A stretch of DNA of 64,000 nt from Aliivibrio_A sp016764915 (GCA_965224595.1 OZ245058.1:62001-126000); one strand, 5' to 3'. Shown: positions 9,029 to 17,810, numbered from the stretch's first letter. The notes: generated from the sequence alone by a model not told the origin. Numbers and translations: made by a program.

Positions 9029-9709
9029 TTAAGAGCGAGATAACATGAGCTCAAGTCTAGCGCCAACACGCTGTGCCTGATCTGCAATGCCACCAACCCA
9101 CTCAAGAATTTTGTAGAGAAACATGATATCGATTGGGTTGTACTTAGATTCTATCACCATCAATTGTTGACAAAGCACAACCTGAAGTGCATCAGTATCA
9201 TCTTCGATGATGTCTAATTGATGGATCATTTCAGCAACCAGAGTTACTTCACGGCCTTTAAAGCCAGTCTCTAGTAACTCATCGAGTTCGTTGATTACTT
9301 TTTGTGCTTGTTTTGCTGCATCTAAGCAGCGGATCACATACTCGACAAAACCTTTTTGCATTGAGGATGGAATTTGAAGTTCGCGACCATAGACTCGACC
9401 AGATATATCTTTTGCAAGATTGGCAAGTTTATCTTGTTGAGTGAGAAGCTCTAACATATCGCCGCGATCAACAGGCATGAAAAGACCGCGGGGAAGTTTT
9501 AAGCGGATTTCACGTTTTAGTACGTCAGCTTCTTTTTCTAAATGAGAAATTTGTTCACGCAATTCACCAGCAGTTTCCCAGTCATCGTTTGAACAAGCTT
9601 CAAAAAAAGGAATCAGTAGTGAACAACATTTGTTGACACAGATTACATGACGTTGCAAAGGTTTAATTGGGGACTTTGCAAATAACCCCATAATTGTATT
9701 TACTGGCAT
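9029..9709 (-). CDS. DUF47 (TIGR00153) PhoU-like protein, phosphate transporter partner
   Basis: A 226-residue, mostly alpha-helical cytoplasmic protein of the DUF47/PhoU-like family. It starts MPVNTIMGLFAKSPIKPLQRH and contains two repeats of the acidic helix pattern (HLEKEADVLKREIRLKLP and a later DIIEDDTDALQ). Such proteins are encoded beside PiT permeases and are thought to modulate them; the role here is inferred from that context. First gene of a two-gene unit with the permease and divergent from ygiF, with a palindrome between them. Confidence 0.9.
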   Translation of the reverse strand: MPVNTIMGLFAKSPIKPLQRHVICVNKCCSLLIPFFEACSNDDWETAGELREQISHLEKEADVLKREIRLKLPRGLFMPVDRGDMLELLTQQDKLANLAKDISGRVYGRELQIPSSMQKGFVEYVIRCLDAAKQAQKVINELDELLETGFKGREVTLVAEMIHQLDIIEDDTDALQVVLCQQLMVIESKYNPIDIMFLYKILEWVGGIADQAQRVGARLELMLSRS

Positions 9710-9814
9710 GGTTTCTAAACCTAATTAAACAAAACCCAATTTGGTGCTTTGTTAAGCGATGGCCATAAAGGCGCGAATGTTAACCCAATCACTGCGGTAA
9801 TAAAACTATTTTAG

Positions 9815-9830
9815 ATCATCAATTGATGAT
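9815..9830. repeat. Perfect 16-bp palindrome between the pit unit and ygiF
   Basis: ATCATCAATTGATGAT reads identically on both strands with no spacer. It sits about 105 bases upstream of the DUF47 start and 66 bases upstream of ygiF, just before the putative ygiF promoter. A dimeric regulator site is a reasonable guess; no regulator can be named. Confidence 0.5.
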
Positions 9831-9839
9831 ATTTCTGAC

Positions 9840-9868
9840 TTGCCGTAGCGTACTTTTGGCAATATCCT
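9840..9868 (+). promoter_or_regulatory. Putative sigma-70 promoter of ygiF
   Basis: TTGCCG, a 17-base spacer and TATCCT, each matching four of six consensus positions, end 28 bases before the ygiF start codon. Confidence 0.4.
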
Positions 9869-9896
9869 TGATTAGTCACTCGTAAAAGGGTTAATC

Positions 9897-11411
9897 ATGG
9901 AAACTGAGATAGAGTTAAAATTTTTTGTTTTGCCTGAATTTTCTAGTATTTTACAGTCGAAAATTGCGGATGCAAAGATTTTACAACAAAGTAGCAAAAA
10001 CCTAGGGAATATCTATTTTGATACCCCTAGCCAGTTATTAAGAAAACATGACATTGGTTTTCGCATTAGACGATTTGATAATGTGTATGTGCAAACACTG
10101 AAAACATCAGGACGAGTTGTGGCGGGGTTGCATCAAAGACCAGAATACAATGCTGAGCATGACTCTAACTCACCTGATGTTTCGCTGCATCCTGTTGAAG
10201 CATGGCCAGAGCAGGTAAATTTGTCTCAACTTCAACAAGATTTAGAACCGCTATTTGCTACTAACTTTGTCCGTCAGCAGTGGTTAATTGCCATGTCTGA
10301 TGGTAGCCACATTGAGTTAGCATTTGATCAAGGCGAAGTGGTTTCTGGTGATGACGTGGCATTGATTTGCGAAGTTGAATTAGAGTTAAAATCAGGTCAA
10401 ACGGATGCGTTATTCACGTTAGCAAGAACACTTTCGGAAGATGGAGGTATGCGTTTAGGCAACCAAAGTAAAGCTGCAAAAGGTTATCGATTAGCGGGTG
10501 GTCAGTTAAGTGATGAAATCAAAGCACTCTCAAGTGTTAACTTGTCCTCTAATGATTCTGTAGAGGACTGTTTTATTGCTTCTTTAGAGCATGCATTGGA
10601 ACATTGGCACTATCATGAGCAGATTTACATTGAACGTTCTGGTGCTCAAGCACTACAAGAGATCTGTACTGCGATCTCCTTTATTAGGCAGATATTAACG
10701 GTATTCAGCGGCGTGATCCCTAGACGTGCAAGTGCGGTTATTCGACAGGAATTAAAATGGCTAAATGAGGAGTTTACTTGGTTAGATCAAGCGAAATATA
10801 TTTCAGCACTGACTGAAGATAAAGGTCAACCATTACGACGTCTTGATGCACAAAAGCAGATAGTGAATAATCTCAATCAACAGTTTGAGACATTGCCGGT
10901 CAGGAAAGATTGTTTAACCTTATTACAATCCTCTCGATATTGTGGGTTGTTACTTGATATGAGTCGCTGGATTTTAACCAAAGGATGGCAGCCGTTTCTT
11001 GATAATCGTGCAAAAGAGTTAATGTCTGCCTCTATAGAGGGCTATTCAACAGATCTGCTCAATAATACCTGGCAACAACTTCTCAATGCATTTCCAATTG
11101 ATGCCAGTTTGCACTGTGGGGATTATGTGGCTCAAAAAGTGTGTTTAAGCCGAAATTTAATGACAGGGATCTGTTTTGCAGATATCTATGATGAAGTCCG
11201 ACGAAGTAAATTTAGAATGCCTTGGGAAGATCTTCTTGCAGGTATCGATGATCTCGAGATGTTAGAACCGCTGAGGATACAATCAGAATTGCTTGAAGGA
11301 GATGAGAAAGATCAACTTCTCCGCTGGATAGAACGACAAGAACGGTCCATTTTACATGCAATGAATCAGACCCGAAAAGCTGGGGCAGATATACCACCTT
11401 ATTGGCAATAA
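9897..11411 (+). CDS. ygiF: YgiF-like inorganic triphosphatase, CYTH plus CHAD domains
   Basis: Cytoplasmic protein whose E. coli homologue hydrolyses inorganic tripolyphosphate. The CYTH domain occupies about residues 1-200 and opens with the diagnostic ExExK motif (E4, E6, K8); it includes FDTPSQLLRKHDIGFRIR and the K-A-A-K-G-Y segment near 196. A helical, His-rich CHAD domain follows (about 215-490), a module linked to polyphosphate binding. At 504 residues it is longer than E. coli YgiF (433). An AAAAGGG ribosome site precedes the ATG. In E. coli ygiF is followed by glnE; here two unrelated genes intervene. Confidence 0.92.
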   Translation: METEIELKFFVLPEFSSILQSKIADAKILQQSSKNLGNIYFDTPSQLLRKHDIGFRIRRFDNVYVQTLKTSGRVVAGLHQRPEYNAEHDSNSPDVSLHPVEAWPEQVNLSQLQQDLEPLFATNFVRQQWLIAMSDGSHIELAFDQGEVVSGDDVALICEVELELKSGQTDALFTLARTLSEDGGMRLGNQSKAAKGYRLAGGQLSDEIKALSSVNLSSNDSVEDCFIASLEHALEHWHYHEQIYIERSGAQALQEICTAISFIRQILTVFSGVIPRRASAVIRQELKWLNEEFTWLDQAKYISALTEDKGQPLRRLDAQKQIVNNLNQQFETLPVRKDCLTLLQSSRYCGLLLDMSRWILTKGWQPFLDNRAKELMSASIEGYSTDLLNNTWQQLLNAFPIDASLHCGDYVAQKVCLSRNLMTGICFADIYDEVRRSKFRMPWEDLLAGIDDLEMLEPLRIQSELLEGDEKDQLLRWIERQERSILHAMNQTRKAGADIPPYWQ

Positions 11412-11430
11412 AGAGAGTAATAACTGACTG

Positions 11431-11462
11431 AATCCGTAGCGTTGTACGTTACGGATTTTTTT
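11431..11462. terminator. Terminator between convergent ygiF and the potassium channel gene
   Basis: AATCCGTAGCG, short loop, CGTTACGGATT and a T run. One G-T mismatch in the stem. Confidence 0.8.
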
Positions 11463-11467
11463 AGATG

Positions 11468-12241
11468 TTATTTCTTGTGATCCATTTTTTCTTCGATGGC
11501 AGCAAGACGCTGTAGGATCTGTTGTTGTTGATCCATCATCTGATCCCACTGTTGTTGTTTTAATCGGCGTTGTTGCTCTTTTTCTCTATTTATATGATTC
11601 TGTTTCGGTTCAGTGATGACTGAGCTGATTAAACCTGAAATCATACCAAACATACCAACACCACAAATAATAATGACAGAGGCTAATAATTTTCCGCTAG
11701 AGCTGACCGGGTAGTGATCGCCATAACCTACCGTAGAGATAGTAACAAAAGCCCACCACAGAGCATCGCCACCATCTTTGATATTGGCATCTGGATGCTG
11801 ACTCTCAATCATTAGCATTAAACCTGATCCAACCGTGATTAAAATGACCATAATTAAAAATATGGACGCGAGAGTAGTCTCACGACGGTAGGTTTTTAGT
11901 TGATGCAGAATCACTTTACTGGATCGTAGAATACGAATCAGTCGGAAAATTTGAAAGATACGGGCATAACGAAAGATTTCAATAACTGGCAAGCTAGCAA
12001 AAAAGTCAATCCAGTGGGTTTTTATATACTCAACTCGATTGCTGCTGCGAGCTAAATCTAAAAACAGTTGAAAAAGAAATACGGAGCATATCAAGGTGTC
12101 AATCCCGATCAGCAGCTGGTGACTCTCTGCGTTAATGGGTGCAAAAAGAAGAATTGAGATAATGATTAATGAGATGAAAGACAAGAATAACGACATCAAA
12201 CTCATCGGTTTTAGGTCGGTTCTAGTAGAGTTAGTAGGCAT
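11468..12241 (-). CDS. Voltage-gated-type potassium channel (ion transporter family)
   Basis: Predicted inner-membrane six-span K+ channel subunit. Hydrophobic segments are visible from about residue 14 onward, with an arginine-spaced S4-like helix at residues 91-107 (RYARIFQIFRLIRILRS), S5 at 125-144, and a pore loop with the canonical selectivity filter TVGYGD at 170-175, then S6 at about 186-208. A Gln-rich coiled-coil tail (about 217-257) replaces any RCK domain, so ligand gating through RCK is not expected. 257 residues, comparable to other short bacterial Kv proteins. Divergent from the carbonic anhydrase gene. Confidence 0.9.
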   Translation of the reverse strand: MPTNSTRTDLKPMSLMSLFLSFISLIIISILLFAPINAESHQLLIGIDTLICSVFLFQLFLDLARSSNRVEYIKTHWIDFFASLPVIEIFRYARIFQIFRLIRILRSSKVILHQLKTYRRETTLASIFLIMVILITVGSGLMLMIESQHPDANIKDGGDALWWAFVTISTVGYGDHYPVSSSGKLLASVIIICGVGMFGMISGLISSVITEPKQNHINREKEQQRRLKQQQWDQMMDQQQQILQRLAAIEEKMDHKK

Positions 12242-12430
12242 TATTACCTCATAAATGTGGTGTGAAGAACATCAATAGAACCATCATCTTAAAAAGTAGA
12301 GTGGTTAGTCAAATAAAGTTTGATATAGAAATATCAATTATTTTTTTAAATCGTTCAATTTTTATATGGGAACAATGATTGCGCTTTTCATCATTTTGTT
12401 TCTCTTTTCACTTCATTACTCTTTTCCTCT

Positions 12431-12477
12431 CTTATGTAACATTCTTTTGTAAACCATAAGTTTTGCACTTACATAAG
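12431..12477. repeat. Inverted repeat in the carbonic anhydrase leader
   Basis: CTTATGTAA (12431-12439) and TTACATAAG (12469-12477) are perfect complements separated by 29 bases; a third CATAAG lies between them. The right arm ends six bases before the AGGAG ribosome site of the gene, so it could be an operator or an mRNA structure near the start. Confidence 0.5.
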
Positions 12478-12492
12478 GTACACAGGAGAAAA

Positions 12493-13227
12493 ATGAATAC
12501 TATTAATAAAACAGTGTTAGCTATTTTTACTACGTTTCTTGCCACGTCATGTTTTGCAAATTCATGGGGGTACTCAGGGGGTAGTGGCCCTGAACATTGG
12601 AGTGACATGGATAGCTCATTCTCTACTTGCGGCAGTGGCGTGAATCAATCGCCTATTAATCTAACAAGAATGGTAGAGACTAATTTGACGCCTTTAAAAT
12701 TGAACTACCAAGCTGGAGGTAATCAAATAATCAATAATGGGCACTCAATTCAAATAAATTATGCTTCAGGAAGTACGTTATCACTTGATGGTGATACTTA
12801 CTCGTTAAAACAGTTTCATTTTCATGCCCCAAGTGAAAACAGAATTGAAGGTGAGTCATTTCCAATGGAGGCTCACTTTGTACATGCTGATAAAGAGGGG
12901 CATCTAGCTGTTATTGCCGTTATGTTTAAAGTTGGGCAAGAAAATCTTGAATTAGAGAAAGCCTGGAAATCTATGCCAAATAAACCGCAGGAGAAACAAA
13001 CGCTAACGGATGAAGTTAATGCCGCTTCTCTTCTTCCTAAGAGTCATGATTATTATCGATTTAATGGCTCGCTAACCACACCACCTTGTAGTGAAGGCGT
13101 TAAGTGGTTTGTCATGAAAAACTATGAAACAGTCTCTTCCGAACAGATCTCTAAATTCACAAAAATAATGGCACATCCAAACAACCGGCCGATTCAGTCA
13201 ATCAATGCCAGAGCGGTAATGCAGTAA
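12493..13227 (+). CDS. Alpha-class carbonic anhydrase, exported
   Basis: Zinc enzyme interconverting CO2 and bicarbonate, here exported to the periplasm. The start at 12493 has AGGAG four bases upstream and gives a signal peptide with cleavage likely after CFA (residue 22); the ATSC just before could alternatively be read as a weak lipobox. Mature protein begins NSWGYSG, typical of alpha-CA. Zinc ligands are H109 and H111 (QFHFH) and H128 (EAHFVH); the LTTPPCSEG signature with the substrate-contacting Thr is near residue 195, and C46 probably pairs with its Cys. 244 residues. Lies alone between its own promoter region and two hairpins. Confidence 0.95.
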   Translation: MNTINKTVLAIFTTFLATSCFANSWGYSGGSGPEHWSDMDSSFSTCGSGVNQSPINLTRMVETNLTPLKLNYQAGGNQIINNGHSIQINYASGSTLSLDGDTYSLKQFHFHAPSENRIEGESFPMEAHFVHADKEGHLAVIAVMFKVGQENLELEKAWKSMPNKPQEKQTLTDEVNAASLLPKSHDYYRFNGSLTTPPCSEGVKWFVMKNYETVSSEQISKFTKIMAHPNNRPIQSINARAVMQ

Positions 13228-13230
13228 TCA

Positions 13231-13276
13231 ACCGGATTATAGCGCCTAGATTTTTGGCGCTATAATTACCGTTTTT
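13231..13276 (+). terminator. Terminator of the carbonic anhydrase gene
   Basis: ATTATAGCGCC, a nine-base loop and GGCGCTATAAT form an 11-bp perfect stem; T residues follow after ACCG. Located directly after the stop codon. Confidence 0.75.
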
Positions 13277-13293
13277 GAGTAAGAGTGACTTCC

Positions 13294-13322
13294 TTGTACA
13301 TATTGTGATAACTTTCTAATAT
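13294..13322 (+). promoter_or_regulatory. Putative sigma-70 promoter upstream of glnE
   Basis: TTGTAC, exactly 17 bases, then TAATAT. A transcript would start near 13329, i.e. about 20 bases before a strong terminator hairpin. Confidence 0.45.
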
Positions 13323-13328
13323 ATAAAA

Positions 13329-13389
13329 TTATTTATTAGCAATGCTACTGAAAATCAACAGTCAGTGAAATACTGACTGTTGATTTTTT
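13329..13389 (+). ncRNA. Candidate small RNA or glnE leader attenuator
   Basis: Between the putative promoter and glnE lies a 60-base unit ending in a perfect hairpin (AAATCAACAGTCAGT, four-base loop, ACTGACTGTTGATTT) with a T run, which has the form of an intrinsic terminator. Because it stands only 27 bases before the glnE start, it is either the end of a very short RNA or a leader terminator controlling read-through into glnE. No homology to a known RNA family is recognised. Only the hairpin is certain. Confidence 0.35.
13351..13388 (+). terminator. Strong Rho-independent terminator just upstream of glnE
   Basis: A 15-bp perfect stem, GAAA-type loop and T6 tract. Its distance from the carbonic anhydrase stop (over 120 bases) and the presence of another hairpin at that stop argue that it serves a different transcript. 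Confidence 0.75.
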
Positions 13390-13416
13390 ACAATGCGAAC
13401 AAGTAAAGGATGAAAC

Positions 13417-16272
13417 ATGCTACTGCCCCCCCTTTTGAAAGAGACTTGCCATTTGGCCGTCGCAAACATTGAAGAGCTATCACCTGACTGTTTCTCAGCG
13501 TGGCCAACCGAGTATTTAATTCAACGAGACAGAGTATTGGCTGGCAGTGATTTTGTGGCAGAAGCGTTGAGGTTTGATCTGGAGCTGGTGAGAACCCTGC
13601 CAACAATGCTGAATGAATCAAGCCGTAAAGATAATTATCGAACTCGCTTAGCGCATATTTTAGATAGTTGCAGTGATGACGTCTCTTTCATGCGGGCTCT
13701 TCGCACATTTCGCCGCCGAGAGATGAGTTACATCGCATGGCGAGATTGTGTGGCTACTTGGGGCTTAGTATTGAGCCTTGAGCACTTGTCAGAGCTTGCT
13801 GAGGCGATGATATTTGAAGCGTATTCTTGGTTATATAAGCAGTGCTGTGAGGAGATGGGGACTCCGATGAACAGTGAGGGTGTACCACAGCCTATGTTAA
13901 TTATAGGTATGGGGAAATTAGGTGGTCACGAGCTCAACTTCTCATCCGATATTGATTTGATTTTTACTTATCCTGAAAATGGAGAGACGCAAGGCGCTCA
14001 CCGCAGCATTGCTAATGCACAGTTTTTTACTCGATTAGGTCAACGGCTAATTAAAGCATTAGATCAACAGACCGTGGATGGTTTCTGTTATCGAGTTGAC
14101 TTGAGGTTAAGACCGTTTGGTGAAAGTGGCCCATTGGTGATGAGTTACGCAGCTCTTGAAGATTATTATCAAGAACAAGGGCGTGACTGGGAACGTTATG
14201 CGATGGTTAAAGCTCGTGTAATGGGCAAAGAGATGTACTGTCAGTATCAAGAGCTTAGTCAAATGTTGCGCCCTTTTGTATTTCGTCGCTATATTGATTT
14301 CAGTGCTATTCAGTCACTGAGAAGAATGAAATCAATGATAAACAGTGAAGTTCGACGAAGAGGATTAAGTAACAACATTAAACTGGGTGCTGGTGGTATT
14401 CGAGAGATTGAGTTTATCGCCCAAGTGTTTCAGCTGATTCGTGGAGGACGTGAGCCCTCTCTTCGTAGTCGAGGGTTATTAGCAACGCTCGATGCGATTC
14501 AGCAACTCTCTCTACTGCCTGATGAAGATGTAGATACATTACGTTGCAGTTACACTTTTTTACGTCGCTTAGAGAATTTACTGCAGGCCATCAATGATAG
14601 TCAAACGCAAACCTTGCCTGATAGTGATCTCGACCAGCAGAGGCTTGCTTATGCCATGAATGTCGAAAGTTGGTCACATCTACTGCAAGATATTGAAAGA
14701 GTGATGCTCAGTGTTAGCCAGATCTTCCAACAGCTGATTGGGGAAGAAGAACAAGAAGATGAGAATAAAATTGCAGAACACTTCAATGAACTGTGGGCCA
14801 TGGCGAGAGAGAAAGAGGTCTCTGTCGCTATTTTAGAGGATCTGGTTGGTGATAAATCAAAGCAACTAAGTGATCAGCTGTATCAATTTAAAATAGAACT
14901 GAGTAAGAAAACATTGGGCCCACGTGGAAGGGAAGTACTTACTAACCTAATGCCCAAAATCATCAGTGTGATTCTTTCTCGCAAAGATGCACAAGACACT
15001 CTGCCCAGAGTTACCTTTCTTTTGTTGAAAATAGTAACAAGAACGACTTATCTGGAACTGTTAGATGAACACCCAGCAGCGATGGAACATCTCATTAGGC
15101 TATGTGCAGCCAGTCCAATGGTGGCAGAGCAGTTGGCTCGTTATCCGGTATTACTAGACGAACTATTGGATATTCAACAGCTCTATACCCCAATTGCAAT
15201 AACAGATTACAAAAGCGAGTTGCATGAATTTTTAGCAAGAATTCCTGAAGATGATATGGAACAACAGATGGAAGCGCTGCGTCAGTTTAAGCAGATTGCT
15301 CTATTAAGAGTTGCAGCAGCGGACATCACGGGCACATTACCCGTAATGAAAGTGAGTGACCACTTAACCTATCTGTCTGAAGCCATTGTTGAGTCTGTGG
15401 TGAATCAAGCATGGTTGCAAGTGACAGAAAAATTTGGTGAGCCAGGCTATTTAAAAGAGCGAGGCGGTAGAGGTTTCTCGGTTATTGGCTATGGAAAAGT
15501 AGGAGGTTGGGAGTTAGGTTATAATTCTGATTTAGATGTGGTTTTTTTACATGACTGCCCAACAAACGATGTTACGGATGGGAAGAAAGAGATCGACTCT
15601 AGGCAGTTTTACCTGCGACTTGCCCAGCGTATTATTCATATTTTCTCTACGCGTACCCCATCGGGTATTCTGTATGAAATTGATACTCGGTTGAGGCCTT
15701 CGGGTGAGTCCGGTTTATTGGTTTCTCATATCACCTCATTTGATGAGTATCAACAACAAGAAGCATGGACTTGGGAACATCAAGCCTTAGTTAGGACTCG
15801 TGTGATATATGGTGATCAAGCGTTAACCACAGCCTTTAATGCAACTCGACGTAAGGTTGTTTGTATGGCGCGCGACCCGCGATCATTACAGAGAGATGTT
15901 GTGTCAATGCGTCATAAAATGAGAGAGCAGCTTGGCAGCAAAGCGGGCAGTCATCAGTTTAAACTTAAACAAGATAAAGGCGGTATTACCGATATCGAGT
16001 TTCTGGCACAGTATTTGGTATTAAAAGAGAGTCATGGCATTAATGACTTAACCATTTGGTCGGATAACGTACATATTTTTGAATCAATGGCAAAATATAA
16101 AGTAATGTCTAAAGAGGTGGCGACAGCGCTGATCAATGCTTACTGTGTCATGCGAAATGAGATCCACCACTTAAATTTGTTAGGTTTAAGTGCTGAGGTG
16201 GAAAATACACGGTTCACTGCTGAGAGAGAAGCGGTAGTCGGAGCGTGGCAGCAATGGCTAAAAGATGTTTAA
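13417..16272 (+). CDS. glnE: GlnE, bifunctional glutamine synthetase adenylyltransferase/adenylyl-removing enzyme
   Basis: Cytoplasmic nitrogen regulator that adenylylates (inactivates) or deadenylylates glutamine synthetase under control of PII. The 951-residue product has the two nucleotidyltransferase domains of the family: the N-terminal deadenylylase half with GMGKLGGHELNFSSDIDLIF around residues 162-181, and the C-terminal adenylylase half with GYGKVGGWELGYNSDLDVVF around 691-710; both keep the DxD metal site. Helical regulatory regions lie between them. AAGGATG precedes the start. Length equals E. coli GlnE (946) closely. hldE follows after 65 bases, as in E. coli. Confidence 0.97.
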   Translation: MLLPPLLKETCHLAVANIEELSPDCFSAWPTEYLIQRDRVLAGSDFVAEALRFDLELVRTLPTMLNESSRKDNYRTRLAHILDSCSDDVSFMRALRTFRRREMSYIAWRDCVATWGLVLSLEHLSELAEAMIFEAYSWLYKQCCEEMGTPMNSEGVPQPMLIIGMGKLGGHELNFSSDIDLIFTYPENGETQGAHRSIANAQFFTRLGQRLIKALDQQTVDGFCYRVDLRLRPFGESGPLVMSYAALEDYYQEQGRDWERYAMVKARVMGKEMYCQYQELSQMLRPFVFRRYIDFSAIQSLRRMKSMINSEVRRRGLSNNIKLGAGGIREIEFIAQVFQLIRGGREPSLRSRGLLATLDAIQQLSLLPDEDVDTLRCSYTFLRRLENLLQAINDSQTQTLPDSDLDQQRLAYAMNVESWSHLLQDIERVMLSVSQIFQQLIGEEEQEDENKIAEHFNELWAMAREKEVSVAILEDLVGDKSKQLSDQLYQFKIELSKKTLGPRGREVLTNLMPKIISVILSRKDAQDTLPRVTFLLLKIVTRTTYLELLDEHPAAMEHLIRLCAASPMVAEQLARYPVLLDELLDIQQLYTPIAITDYKSELHEFLARIPEDDMEQQMEALRQFKQIALLRVAAADITGTLPVMKVSDHLTYLSEAIVESVVNQAWLQVTEKFGEPGYLKERGGRGFSVIGYGKVGGWELGYNSDLDVVFLHDCPTNDVTDGKKEIDSRQFYLRLAQRIIHIFSTRTPSGILYEIDTRLRPSGESGLLVSHITSFDEYQQQEAWTWEHQALVRTRVIYGDQALTTAFNATRRKVVCMARDPRSLQRDVVSMRHKMREQLGSKAGSHQFKLKQDKGGITDIEFLAQYLVLKESHGINDLTIWSDNVHIFESMAKYKVMSKEVATALINAYCVMRNEIHHLNLLGLSAEVENTRFTAEREAVVGAWQQWLKDV

Positions 16273-16279
16273 TTTTTAA

Positions 16280-16307
16280 TTGGATAGCACTCACCCTGTG
16301 ATAAAAT
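16280..16307 (+). promoter_or_regulatory. Putative promoter of hldE
   Basis: TTGGAT, 16-base spacer, TAAAAT, ending 30 bases before the hldE start; suggests hldE can be transcribed apart from glnE. Confidence 0.45.
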
Positions 16308-16337
16308 CGTGATGCAATTATATTCTCGGAGAAAACT

Positions 16338-17768
16338 ATGAAACCCACTCTTCCAAATTATCAACAATCAGAAGTTCTTATTGTTGGTGATGTGATGTTA
16401 GACCGCTACTGGACAGGAACCACCGGACGTATCTCACCAGAGGCTCCTGTTCCTATTGTTAAAGTGGAAAATAATGAAGAGCGTCCTGGGGGAGCAGCCA
16501 ATGTTGCGATGAACATTGCAGCTTTAGGTGGAACGGCGCACCTTATTGGTATGACTGGTGTCGATGAGCCAGCTCAAGCGTTGTCGGATAAGTTAACTAC
16601 ATTAAACGTTAACTGTGATTTTATTGCGCTCAAAGAGTACCCAACCATAACCAAACTTAGAGTGTTGAGTCGTGGTCAACAGCTGATTCGTTTAGATTTT
16701 GAAGATGGATTTCATGATGTTGAGCCAGAAGCGGTCCTCTCTCGCATAGAGAAGTCATTGCCTAAAGTCAGCGCTATGATCTTATCAGATTATGCCAAAG
16801 GCGCTTTAGAGCACTCTCGCTTAATGATTGCTCAGGCTCGTAAGGCCGGAATTCCTGTATTTATTGATCCAAAAGGCGCAGATTTTGAGCGTTATCGAGG
16901 CGCCACGTTATTGACCCCAAATATGTCAGAGTTTGAAGACGTGGTTGGTAAAGTAAAAGATGAACATGAGCTGGTCGAGAAAGGATTAGAGGTCATCGAA
17001 AAATATGATTTTGAAGCTTTGCTGGTGACTCGAAGTGAGCACGGCATGAGTCTGCTTAGAAAAGGACAAGAGCCGCTGCATCTGCCGACATTAGCTAAAG
17101 AGGTCTTTGATGTGACTGGTGCGGGAGATACGGTTATCTCTGTATTGGCCGCTTCTGTTGCTGCAGGAAAACCACTGGATCAAGCGTGTGCATTAGCCAA
17201 TGCTGCTGCAGGTGTTGTGGTCGGTAAATTAGGCACATCGACACTCTCTACTATCGAATTGGCAGAAGCCATTCACGGTGGTCAAGATGCTGGTTTTGGT
17301 GTTATTGGCGAAGAACAACTGATTGTCGCAGTAAAAAATGCTCGAGCTCGCGGTGAGAAAGTCGTGATGACCAATGGGTGTTTTGATATTTTGCATGCAG
17401 GGCATGTCTCTTATTTGAATGAAGCAGCAAAGCTTGGTGACCGATTAATAGTCGCGGTAAATTCGGACAGCTCAGTGCAAGGTCTAAAAGGCCCTGGACG
17501 CCCGGTGAACCCTGAAGATAGACGCATGGCGGTTCTAGCAGGACTTGGCGCCGTTGATTGGGTGGTTGATTTTAGTGAGCAAACGCCACAACGATTAATT
17601 TCGAATGTACTGCCAACGCTATTAGTTAAAGGCGGAGATTATAAGCCGGATGAGATCGCTGGTGGTGCTGAAGTGATTGCCGCTGGTGGTGAAGTGAAAG
17701 TGTTGAATTTTGAAGATGGTTGTTCAACATCTGAAATTATCGAAGCGATTCGTGGAGGAAAAGGTTAA
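16338..17768 (+). CDS. hldE: HldE, bifunctional heptose-7-phosphate kinase / heptose-1-phosphate adenylyltransferase
   Basis: Makes ADP-heptose for the LPS inner core. The N-terminal PfkB/ribokinase-type domain (about 1-320) has GDVMLDRYW near residue 17 and the catalytic GAGD motif with D264. The C-terminal nucleotidyltransferase domain (about 340-476) has TNGCFD at 345-350 and the HAGH (HxGH) motif at 353-356. 476 residues, the standard fused form (E. coli 477). An ATTCTCGGAG ribosome site stands close to the ATG. Ends at a weak GC hairpin, so the following orphan/TetR locus is a separate unit. Confidence 0.97.
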   Translation: MKPTLPNYQQSEVLIVGDVMLDRYWTGTTGRISPEAPVPIVKVENNEERPGGAANVAMNIAALGGTAHLIGMTGVDEPAQALSDKLTTLNVNCDFIALKEYPTITKLRVLSRGQQLIRLDFEDGFHDVEPEAVLSRIEKSLPKVSAMILSDYAKGALEHSRLMIAQARKAGIPVFIDPKGADFERYRGATLLTPNMSEFEDVVGKVKDEHELVEKGLEVIEKYDFEALLVTRSEHGMSLLRKGQEPLHLPTLAKEVFDVTGAGDTVISVLAASVAAGKPLDQACALANAAAGVVVGKLGTSTLSTIELAEAIHGGQDAGFGVIGEEQLIVAVKNARARGEKVVMTNGCFDILHAGHVSYLNEAAKLGDRLIVAVNSDSSVQGLKGPGRPVNPEDRRMAVLAGLGAVDWVVDFSEQTPQRLISNVLPTLLVKGGDYKPDEIAGGAEVIAAGGEVKVLNFEDGCSTSEIIEAIRGGKG

Positions 17769-17787
17769 TCAGTGAAGTGGTTAATTA

Positions 17788-17810
17788 TGCCGACTCCCTG
17801 TCGGCAACTT
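17788..17810 (+). terminator. Weak terminator-like hairpin after hldE
   Basis: TGCCGAC, five-base loop, GTCGGCA, followed by ACTTTCTCT; stable stem but a poor T tract. Confidence 0.45.
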
